From Phanerodontia chrysosporium (taxonomy: Eukaryota; Basidiomycota; Agaricomycetes; Polyporales; Phanerochaetaceae), in assembly GCA_001910725.1 (NCBI GenBank), contig MJGA01000004.1, positions 2,294,001-2,358,000 of the forward strand: a DNA stretch of 64,000 nt, read 5' to 3'. Made by a program: the position numbers and the translations under genes. Shown in pieces: positions 1 through 9,276 of this stretch; the stretch's first letter is position 1, and the number at the start of each line of letters is the position of its first letter. Below the pieces are notes generated by a model, which was not told the DNA's origin, ran no database searches, and worked only from the letters and a program-made list of their open reading frames with translations.

Positions 1-657
1 CGCAAAGGCCGTCGGGCGGTACACAGAGACCATGTCGGGCGGCAGTCGAGGAGACCGTGATCTGCCGACGCGTGCCCGCCACCGACTCAGACAAACGCGT
101 CCAACACCGCCATCAGCGGAGTTCATATGAGACTTCGGCCTTTCACCACGCTCTCGGCACACTTTCCAATCGACTGCGGCACACTTTCAATCGCACCCCG
201 TTCAGAAGACGAAGATATGTGATAGGGAGCGGTGCATCGTATGCCTTCCATTGGGAGGAAACTTCCGAGTGCAAGGACACCCCGTCGTGCTCCTGTGCTC
301 ATGATCATGATACACCATTCATCCGGATCAGAGAGCAGGCCAGCTTCTGCTCTTCTGCATGCGGCCGGTGCACTTCTGCCCAGTACCCCACATTGTGTAG
401 AAAGCAATTCCGTTTTCACTCGGAGGTACGCCCGCACATAGCAGGAGCCACAGAGACATACACCAATCATCACCCTCCCAATCAAATTCCAGATCCACAA
501 AGTCTGTCCGCCCGCGGCGTAGCGGCGTAGAACTATCGTTAACATCTTCTCGCGGATGCCCCGGTGCTAGTTGCAGGCGGGCATGCGCCTCCGCCGTTCG
601 CGTGCGATATAATAAGAGGTGCGTAAAACCGGACACATTCACTTCTTCCCCGCTACA
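1..657. other. Non-genic 5' flank of the first P450
   Basis: No open frame here resembles a known family, and the overlapping frames on both strands are short and compositionally random. A TATA-like stretch (atataataag, about 606-615) sits roughly 45 bp ahead of the P450 start codon and could serve as its core promoter. No repeat or RNA gene was recognised. Confidence 0.5.
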
Positions 658-2779
658 ATGGGCTTCCTGACAGCTCTACTCCTCGCCCTCGTTCTCCTTT
701 GCGCGATCTGGGTGCGAGCAGCACGCCGCCGCCGTGGGCGGCTCCCGTACCCGCCGGGTCCCCCAGCAGACCCGCTCATCGGACACATCAGGATTATGCC
801 TAGTACCGACGTCGCTCACGAGGTCTTCCACGGCTGGGCCCAGCAATACGGCGATGTCATGTCGCTCAGCGTACTCGGCACTCGATATGTCATCCTAAAC
901 AGCGCGGAGGCAGCCACGGACCTCCTTGAAAAGCGCAATTCGAAGTACGCCGACCGTCCGACCTTTCCTATGTACGAAAGGTATGTACTCCTGGCAGCTC
1001 ATCTGTGATGTTGACTGCTGAGGATGGCCGCAGAGTTGGATGGAAAGACGCTCTCGTGTTTTTGCCCTACGGCTCGTACTTCAGGAAGCAGCGCAAGATG
1101 GTCCAGCTGCCCTTTGAGAAGGAGAAGGTCACTGACTTCAGACATATTGAAGAGCAAGAGTCATGTGTCATGCTCTATAACATTTTTAGCGATCCGGACA
1201 ACAGAGATGCTTTTGTCCATCGGTAATATTTCTGCAAACTGCACATGCTTGTGGCTCACTATCAATCCAGGTATACGACTGGCGTCACTATGGAACTAAC
1301 ATATGGACATCGCGTGGTCTCGGACGAAGACGAGTATCTAAAAGCTGCCGACATGATTATAGATGTTCTGCGCAGTGTAACCCGGCCTTCGCTGCTGGAC
1401 GTGTCGCCCTTGTGTATGTTTCACATTGTACGACGCCCTCGAGATGCTAACACCGCCGGTTAGTCGAGAAACTGCCTGCATGGTTTCCGGGGGCTTGGTT
1501 CGTCAAGTGTATCAAAGGTGGGCTTGCTCAATGTGGAGTTCCCTGCTGGTGTTTAATCCCAAGCGGTAGAAACAAAACCAGTGGTTCTTCGCGAAATACA
1601 GCGCCCTGTATCGGTTGTGCAACAGAAATTGGTTCGTTTCCTTACCGCTCTACTCCCATTGTCTTGATTTATATCCTCTCACTGCAGATGGCTGGCACAG
1701 CCAAGTCTTCCTTCGTATCGCAACACCTCGAAGAACTCTCAAGGGAGAAGGGGCTCAGTGAAAAAGATCTCTACACTGTCAGCATGGCAGCACATCAAGT
1801 ATTTGCAGGCAAGCGCAATCACAAATTTTACGCAGTGTGCAGTGCTGACCAGCGAACAGGCGGAACCGAGACAGTGTGTTGTATGTGCTTTCTGAAAGCG
1901 TCTTGGTTGACAACACCGTAGGCCTGGCACACCATCATGACCTTTATCGCATGCATGCTCACGAACCCTGACGTGCAACGCAAAGGACAAGAGGAACTTG
2001 ACAGAGTCGTCGGAAGTGGGCGTCTTCCTGACTTCACCGATCGTGACTCGCTCCCATACGTCGACTGTATCGTGAAGGAGACCATGAGGTGCGCACGATA
2101 GGTCTGAGCAGAACAACCGTGAGGTGCTCACGCCATCCAGATGGCAACCCGTCGTCCCGCTCAGCGTGCCCCACAGAGCGATGGAGGACGACGAGTACCG
2201 GGGCATGTACATCCCCAAGGGCGCGACCATCATCCCGAATGCCAGGCAAGCTCACACCCTGATGCGTGCCCACTCCCCGCTGACACGACCGCAGAGGCAT
2301 CACCTGGGACGAACGCCACTTCCACGAGCCGCGCACGTTCAAGCCCGAGCGGTTCCTCCCCATGCCGCAGGGCGCTGGCGAGGTCTTCCCGCAGAGTGCC
2401 GTCTACGGCTGGGGACGCCGGTACGCCGCCTTCCATATGCACAGTCGCGTCACTGAAGGGAATGATATTGTAGCATCTGCCCGGGTCGGTACTTTGCGGA
2501 CGACATGGTTTGGCTCGCCGTCGCGCGCATCCTGGCTGTGTTCGACATCCGGAAGGCCGTCGATGCCGACGGAAACGTCGTCGAACCGCGCATCGAGTTC
2601 GCTACGGTGCTCACTAGGTACCGTACCCCTTCCGAGCCTGTTACAAGTGGTCGTGTCTTGATTTGGGTGCTCGCAGCCACCCGAAGCCCTTTCCGTGCAG
2701 TCTGCAGCCGCGCTCGGAGAAGGCTGGAGAACTCATCAGGCAGGCGTACGAGATGCACATGGCGAATGTCGAGGCGTAG
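658..2779 (+). CDS. Cytochrome P450 monooxygenase (copy 1, 12 exons)
   Basis: Microsomal heme-thiolate monooxygenase of the kind expanded in wood-decay Agaricomycetes; substrate unknown. Twelve exons (658-980, 1034-1222, 1271-1413, 1464-1517, 1570-1631, 1688-1808, 1860-1873, 1922-2088, 2141-2245, 2295-2420, 2474-2617, 2677-2779) give a 516-residue open protein. Visible are an N-terminal membrane anchor (about residues 3-20), a basic stop-transfer stretch, the proline hinge [10 protein letters not shown], an I-helix AGGTETA, the K-helix ExxR (KETMR), the PERF motif and the heme loop YGWGRRICPGR with its cysteine. The first heme-loop residue is Tyr where Phe is usual, and the I-helix ends in Ala where Thr or Ser is usual. 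Eleven of twelve exons have exactly the same length as in the second copy at 5241-7346. Two introns (after 1808 and 2245) begin with GC. The start follows a clean ATG in front of the anchor. It is probably functional. Confidence 0.93.
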
Positions 2780-3019
2780 TCTCGCTTCCCAGCTCACCGA
2801 CTGACCCATGTGGTCAAGACATCGTACAGCACAAGCTATGTGGCCATGTAGTTAGGCCAACAATGGAAACCATATACATTGTAAGTATCAGTGGTAGTAC
2901 TAAGTGGAAAGCGATTCACTAGGCTCACTTGTCTGTCACGTGATACAATATTACCATTTCGGGACTCGCGTTTCGAACATTTGTCCTTCCGGTACGCCTT
3001 TCAGTCTCTTCACCTAACC

Positions 3020-3484
3020 ATGACGATACCACGAAGACCGCGGGCTCAAGGCCATCCTCCCGTCAGGTTTATCGGAGGCCCTATCCCCACATATGGGTAT
3101 GGCTTCCTCATCCACGAAGAAAATCGACAGCACTTTGGCCGGTACGCCCAACAGGTCCTGGGCGAGACCGACCTCCCACCCGACGAAGGCGAACAATTCC
3201 GAGAGGCGTTCGCCGCTTGTGCGACGACACACTTGCCTCGATATATATTCTACGCGCGACCCACGATGGCCCCCGTCCGGAGCCAGCTTGCTCTCGTGTA
3301 TGACGGAGATGATGGCTTCGAAGACCTCTTCATCTTGTGCGACAACGGCTCGCGCGCCACCAAGGACGTCGCCATCTACAATGACGACCTCAACTTTGTA
3401 AGAGAGGTCCTCAGAATTCCGCCCACAATCAAGCCGAAGTGGTACGAGATATACAGAGGTGCTTGGTCCAACTTTGCGGTGTAA
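3020..3484 (+). CDS. Small intronless unknown protein
   Basis: A single-exon frame of 154 codons between P450 copy 1 and the P450 relic. I do not recognise a domain. The protein is acidic to neutral and looks globular, with alternating hydrophobic and charged stretches, no signal peptide and no membrane segment. The C-terminal half is rich in Tyr and Trp (KPKWYEIYRGAWSNF). The ATG at 3020 is chosen because the frame upstream of it is low-quality and has no other ATG. The amino-acid composition looks genuinely coding and the antisense frame is less plausible. Function is unknown; it could be a lineage-restricted basidiomycete protein. Confidence 0.6.
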   Translation: MTIPRRPRAQGHPPVRFIGGPIPTYGYGFLIHEENRQHFGRYAQQVLGETDLPPDEGEQFREAFAACATTHLPRYIFYARPTMAPVRSQLALVYDGDDGFEDLFILCDNGSRATKDVAIYNDDLNFVREVLRIPPTIKPKWYEIYRGAWSNFAV

Positions 3485-4171
3485 TGCTTCCTGTATGGTC
3501 AGCTCGTGTTGTCTCTGTCGTACTTGACTTAATGGCAACGGTTCGTAATGTGGTCTCCCATGCATCTACTGGCGTGTTACTAGGTTTTAACAGGATGTGC
3601 AAACTAGCACGTAAGTCACCTGCATTCGGTGGAATGGCTACGAGTACTCACTGCGCGCTGGGACCTGGCTCAGCTTGTGAAAGATGGGTGCCCAACTCAT
3701 GCATCGTCTCGTAGAATGACGCATGCCACTATCATCTTAGGAGCATGACCTGAGGCATGTGCAGAAGTGTCGTCCAATCTGGTGTGACTGTCGAAGGCGC
3801 CTAGGAGGTGTTGTTGCCTTGCTAACTCGTGACGATAGCTGCGTTTAACATTGTCTCTTCTGGCAACACGAGTCCCATCCCAGGCAACCCACTGCCAGCT
3901 CGGTACAAGCTGTGGCCCATCGAGGATGCATGTTGTCTGCACCTGTCCAATTACGAGGTTTGTTCCTCCAGTAAACTGACACCATCCCGCGAATGACCGA
4001 CGTTCCGCGACAGTGTATGCTGCTATTTAGATACTGCGGCCCGTGCGGCAGCCAATTGCACAAGTGACTATTGCCGTCGAGTGGAGGAGCAGAAGAGAGA
4101 TGGCGCATACTCACCGCTGTTCGACTGTCCTTGGTATGCGCTGGGCAATTTAAACCCTCCGCCAAGACCCG
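3485..4171. other. Non-genic spacer before the P450 relic
   Basis: Short frames only. I looked for further pieces of a P450 (anchor, I-helix) and found nothing that aligns by eye with the two intact copies. The 5' half of the decayed gene is therefore either lost or unrecognisable. Confidence 0.5.
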
Positions 4172-4805
4172 GAGGCATGGCAGCTGCTCGACTTCGATGA
4201 CCGAGATGGGATTTTCTTCAGGGTGCTCTGTGGCTCTTCCTGGCAAGCCGGCAGACGCAGCGTGCTTGATAGTTTCGGTCTAGGCGGCACCCTGTGGCGC
4301 CTCTCGTTATACCGCGTGGGACGACAGAAGGCGGTGTATATCGCGGCAGGTACATTCGACAGGGTGCTCTAGTTATGATGAATACAAGGCGAGATCTATA
4401 ATCATTTTCTTTCGTTACTAACTGACAAGCCAAGCTAGAAGGAGCACTTGGGACGACCGCCGTTTCCGTAGCCCCCGATCATTTTCAAACCTGAGCGATG
4501 TTTGCAAAGTCTTACTGTCGCTGGCGAAGACTATCCGCAGGGTTTTCTGTGTCAGCTCACGCGATCGATAGCATTTGTCCTGGGCACGACCGTCATCGGG
4601 CCATTAATCGAGTTTTCTACTGCGCTAACCAGGTATGTATGTCAAGTTTCCGCGGTAAGCCTGGGAAGGATGCGATTGCTCACGTGTTCGGACCGAGCCC
4701 AGCCATCCGAAGCCCTTTCCCTGTGAACTGCGACCACGGTCTGCCCGGGCTGCCGCGTTGATCAACGAGGCACACGAAATGCAATTGACCAATGCCGAGG
4801 CATAA
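4172..4805 (+). pseudogene. Decayed cytochrome P450 (3' half)
   Basis: Several blocks align in order with the flanking P450 genes but in different frames. About 4180-4209 matches the LPDFTDRD block. About 4282-4390 matches the R-W-HPVAPL ... MYIPKGA block. 4441-4470 matches the TWDERRF block. 4570-4595 still encodes ICPG of the heme loop. 4605-4636 matches the IEFxxALT block with a following intron donor, and 4698-4805 is the C-terminal exon, ending in NAEA and a stop as in copy 1. About 80 nt expected between the heme cysteine and the IEF block are missing, and frames shift repeatedly. No upstream half is visible. This is a third tandem copy in decay, more likely degenerated in place than a functional gene. 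Confidence 0.8.
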
Positions 4806-5240
4806 GATCAAGAGTAGAAAACGTGCGTCCACTCTTCGACTCGATATTTAGATTGCGTATGTGCACAAAGAGACATGTGAGCTGATGTTTCGCGCCGCAG
4901 CATGGTGTATAAATCCACCCCTGAGTTTGTTGAGGACGCCGATGAATGCAATGCAGTGTTTTCTGGGTGATGTACGGTTTGAAGGCAAGCGCAGTAGTAG
5001 GGACCGTGGGTAACGTGGCGCGTATCGTATTCGATCCACGCGGGCAGGTACGTCACTTGAGCGCAGATGCCTTTAGATTACACTGACAGCCAGGAGAGAA
5101 GTGTATCAGGGTGTAAGCACTTGCCAGACCTTCTCCGGTCGGCCTCGTAGACTGGCAGTCGGCATGCAAGTGCACGTTCGCACGGCTGGACGGATAAGAT
5201 GGCCATGGAGAAATACCATTTCGCGAATCCGGCCGCAAAT
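4806..5240. other. Promoter region of P450 copy 2
   Basis: Spacer between the relic and the second P450. An alternative in-frame ATG for copy 2 lies at 5199 inside it, 14 codons upstream of the preferred start. Nothing else was recognised. Confidence 0.45.
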
Positions 5241-7346
5241 ATGGGCCCCACAACGTTCGTCACAATCTTGCTATGCGCTGTCCTCCTGGTGCGGGCCGTA
5301 CGGCGTCGCCGGACACCGCTGCCTTATCCTCCTGGTCCTCCGGCAGACCCCCTCATCGGTCATCTCAGGATCATGCCAGACACGAGCACCGCCCCGGAAG
5401 TCTGGCATAGCTGGTCGAGGAAGTATGGGGATGTCATGTCCCTGAGCCTCCTTGGCAAGCGCGTCGTGATCTTGAACAGTGAAGAGGCGGTCACGGAGCT
5501 GTTCGAGAAGCGTGGTGCGAACTACGCGGACCGGCCTAGCTATCCTCTGTATGAAAGGTAGCTTTGTACTTGGACATGATGTCGAGCTACTGAAGCGCCG
5601 TTTACAGGGTCGGCTGGAAGGATGCACTCATACTTTTACCCTATGGCACGTACTATAGGAAGCTGCGCAAGATGCTTCAACTACCATTCGAGAAGGACAA
5701 GGCCCCCAACTACAGACATATCCAAGAGCAAGAGGCATGCGTATTACTCCACAACTTCCTGCGAGATCCCTCGAGCGTAGAGGGCCCCATACATCGGTGA
5801 GTACTTCGCGAATTATATATGATTTAATATCACGTACTGGACTGCAACGAAGGTACACTGCAGCAATCATCATAGAGATCGCGTTCGGTCATCGCGTGCT
5901 TTCGGATGACGATGAACACCTCAAGGCGGCCGACATGTTTGTCGAAGTCCAACATGGTGCTGGGCGTCCGTCGCTGCTGGACGTGTCTCCTATATGTGAG
6001 ATGAATGGCTGTCCTGAGTCGGAAGCCAGGCTCACCAGATTTATAGTTGAGAAGCTACCTTCGTGGTTCCCAGGAGCTTGGCATGTCAGATATATCAAGG
6101 GTAAGTCTGTGCCCCAATACGTGCCACCCCTTCTGTAATGACTTTGACAGAGAAAAGGCCGATGATCTTACATGCGATACAACACCCTGTATCCGTCATA
6201 CGGCAACAGCTCGTGCGGTCGTGGTTTTCCTTGCACTTCGAGCATCTTCTCAATTGATTTTGCAGGTCGACGGAACCGCAAACCCCTCGTTCGTGTCACA
6301 ACAATTGAATGACCTCATACGAGAAGGGGGGCTAACCCCAGAGAATCAATATGACCTGAGCATTGTGGCCCATATGATTTTTGGAGGTACGTGCTTCGTC
6401 TATCCAAATGCTTGCTATTGACTCGTTGAAGGTGGATCCGAAACGGTCAGCGTAAATCACGTCCTGGTGGATCCCATAAGCTCACATGCAGCTAGACATG
6501 GAATACGCTCACCACTTTCATCGCGTGCATGCTCATGAACCCGGAGGTTCAACGGAAGGGGCAGGAGGAGCTGGATAGAGTCGTTGGAAGAGGACGATTG
6601 CCCGACTTCACTGACAGAGACTCACTGCCCTACATAGAATGCGTCATGAAGGAGACCATGAGGTAAGCTTCTATATGTCTGGGGTAAAACGAACCTTACG
6701 GATGCTAAATAGATGGCATCCTGTCGCACCTCTTGCAATGCCCCGCAGGGCCATTGAGGATGACGAGTATCATGGCATGTACATCCCAAAGGGCGCTATG
6801 GTCATTGCGAATATACGGCGAGTGCAGGAAGCTAACATCGTCGAAGGCAAGCTGACATCATAAGCGCAGGAGTCTCACTTGGGATGAACGCCGCTTTCAC
6901 GACGCCAGGTCGTTTAAGCCAGAGAGGTTCCTACCGAAGCCGGAAGGTGCAGGCGAGGTCCTTCCACCTAGCTTTGCCTTCGGCTGGGGTAGACGGTGAG
7001 TGCCTCCAGACCATAAGATGTGCGCATCAACTCACGATACTCCAGCATCTGCCCTGGACGCTACCTAGCCGATGATGTGGTGTGGATAGCGGTTGCACGC
7101 ATCCTCGCAACACTCGATATCCGGAAGCCTAAGGCCGCCGACGGGTCTATCATCGAGCCGCGTATTGAGTTTGAAGCAGCTCTCACCAGGTGCGTCCTTA
7201 CCCCGTGCTGTGTCTGTGGTCACTGACAACCTCGAGCGATCAGCCATCCGAAGCCGTTCCCCTGCGAGATACGCCCGCGCTCGGACAAGGCTGCAGAGCT
7301 GATCAAGCAGGCGTACGACATGCACATGGCTAGTGTGGAGACGTAA
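5241..7346 (+). CDS. Cytochrome P450 monooxygenase (copy 2, 12 exons)
   Basis: Close paralogue of the gene at 658-2779, with the same 12-exon layout: 5241-5557, 5608-5796, 5853-5995, 6047-6100, 6151-6212, 6266-6386, 6432-6445, 6496-6662, 6713-6817, 6870-6995, 7046-7189 and 7244-7346, giving 514 residues. It has an N-terminal anchor, the hinge [10 protein letters not shown], an I-helix GGSETT with the usual acidic-Thr pair, the K-helix KETMR, the PERF motif and a canonical heme loop FGWGRRICPGR. The start at 5241 is chosen because its Met-Gly and hydrophobic run match copy 1; 5199 would add 14 residues without the hydrophobic pattern. The ninth intron (6818-6869) begins with GC, at the same position as the GC intron of copy 1. 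Predicted endoplasmic-reticulum enzyme needing a P450 reductase; substrate unknown. Confidence 0.94.
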
Positions 7347-8278
7347 TGTTCTACAAGGATTAATGAACGAAACCCTGTCGCCCGCAGTGTGTCGCTGGTG
7401 TATCTTGTTACGTACAGCAGCTCGCGACGACTCCGCGATATTTGCTCGCGATCTTCATGGACGGACACGAAACTGGGTAGGCCCGATGTGTGCAAGCAAC
7501 TGCTGAAGAGGTTGTGAGTGTTGAATACTTCAAGTCCTCGCGAACTCGCAATGTCAGAGTCACGTACTGTTTTCGTTGGCCACTAATTTCCCACGGTCAG
7601 TTCCAGGTAACTATTGGGTCTTGACGCGCGTGACCCTTTACAACGAGCTCTCAAGCTTTACAACTTGCGACCTACCACAGAACATCGGTCATGCTGAAGT
7701 CAGCATGAACTACTCTCGAACGTCAGTCCTTGTGTATTACAGTCGAGGGTGGCTAACGACTTTTCTCAAAAGCTCGTGATGATCAGAGAGTCGCTGAAGA
7801 ACCGTTGTCGAGTCGTTGAGTCGTACCCACGACCTCTACGTTAATCAACGGTCGTATGAGCCCTAAGGTCTCCTCGTATGTAAGCAGATAGCTAAGATAC
7901 ACCGTTGTTTACGCTAACTTACATCTTGTCTCTATAGGAAGTCCTGGCCTGTTACGCTTGCGGATGAGTTCGCCGCGTTGACCGCTCATGCCACGGGGAC
8001 GACGAGCGGCGCACGAGGCCCAATGTACCCCAACTTATCGACGCCGGAAGCCGACGCAGGCCTTAGTGTCATCAGGATTTCACCATGACCACCCGGGCTG
8101 CTGGGCATTAGGGTTTGCACCTATACCCTCAACCCGAACCCATACCCTTAGCCCACGTTTCAGGGCGTTGGGCAAGGTCAGGCTCATCCAAGAGATATAA
8201 AGGCCACGATGGCATAGTCCAACTCGTATTATAACAACCTATTCGAACGGCTCAGTCCACCGCTATCACTCGTACACG
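7347..8278. other. Non-genic spacer with telomere-like motifs
   Basis: No gene is recognised. Around 8107-8152 there is a cluster of TTAGGG- and ACCCT-like words on both strands, within about 170 bp of the next start codon. Such teloboxes occur in fungal and plant promoters, so a regulatory role is possible but unproven. A TATA-like ataaagg lies at about 8197-8203. Confidence 0.4.
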
Positions 8279-8659
8279 ATGTCCAGGAAGACAGTTCGTT
8301 CCCGCGGTGGCAAGTCTGACTTCTCCGCATCTGTCTCCACACTCGCCTCCTCAACGTCCTCAACCACATCGTCTACGAGCACATTAACCGAGGGGTCTGG
8401 CCCAAAGAAGGGCCATATCGCTGCGCTGCAGAACAAACTCGGTCTTGGCGGCACAGCGCCCACGGTATCTACGCCATCCAAACCGAAGTCCTCCCCGTCC
8501 ACTCCTTCTCAGTCCAACAACAAGCCCAAGCCCGCCGCGACGAGCGAAGGCGGAACTCGGAAGGAAGATAAGGACTTCGGGGCCGCATTCGGGGCCTTGA
8601 GCTCCACGTACGGTTTCGGTGGCTCGGCAGCCCCGTCCACCTCTCGCTCATCGAAGTAA
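8279..8659 (+). CDS. Small Ser/Thr-rich unknown protein
   Basis: A 126-codon single exon. The N-terminus is basic (MSRKTVRSRGGKSDF), followed by a long Ser/Thr run. A central KKGHIAALQNKLGLGG looks like a short amphipathic helix, then come a Pro/Ser/Lys-rich linker and a Gly/Phe-rich end (FGAAFGALSSTYGFGG). There is no known domain, signal peptide or membrane span. It is probably disordered. The ATG has a good context and no upstream in-frame ATG. The stop overlaps a donor-like GTAAGC, so a further exon cannot be excluded. Function unknown. Confidence 0.6.
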   Translation: MSRKTVRSRGGKSDFSASVSTLASSTSSTTSSTSTLTEGSGPKKGHIAALQNKLGLGGTAPTVSTPSKPKSSPSTPSQSNNKPKPAATSEGGTRKEDKDFGAAFGALSSTYGFGGSAAPSTSRSSK

Positions 8660-9276
8660 GCACACTTCGATTGACCCAGTTGACCCAACAGGTACGCTTC
8701 GGTTATTAGTTCTGTACACCAGAAACACATTCTGATGCGGTTCCTCAGGGAGCCATCACGAAACGAAGGGGTCACGGCCGGTGCCAAAGGCATAGAGAGA
8801 ATAATGCTCGCTGCCTTGCCTCGAGGGCGCAACTGTAGTTCAATTCTGCGTGCGCCCTTCCTCATCTCCCATTCGACTGTTTTCTCCGTCTTTTATCGAG
8901 TTATGTCGAAGTCGGACCGTTCCTCTGGCTTCATAACTACAGATCTTCGTATATCTGCATACACAGCAGTAGCAACTCGCATCATCAATCTGTACTCTTT
9001 GAGCTTGAAGTTTAATCTTAAAGTTACTATACCTGCGACGCTGCGATATCGGTGTCGATCAATGTGGGCAACTACACATTGCACGAGGAAAGGGTGCATT
9101 AAATCCTGGAGGGAATCTACAAAAGAAAGAGGCCAAAACAGACATGATTACACCGAGTGTATAAGCTGAATACATTGATCTGAAGTATAAGTGACGTCAG
9201 GAGACAGCGCGTGCGTATGGCGGTGCTGGAAGGAGCTGTCAGGAGAAACGAGCGATGGGGCAGTAAAGCGTCTACA
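8660..9276. other. Intergenic 3' region between convergent genes
   Basis: Holds the 3' ends of the small plus-strand gene and of the PHD gene on the other strand. A frame at 8735-9169 has no recognisable content. Nothing else was seen. Confidence 0.45.

Noticed and set aside
8735..9169. Possible second exon of the small Ser-rich gene
   Set aside because: It would need a 36-nt intron, shorter than any other here, and the encoded sequence is random.
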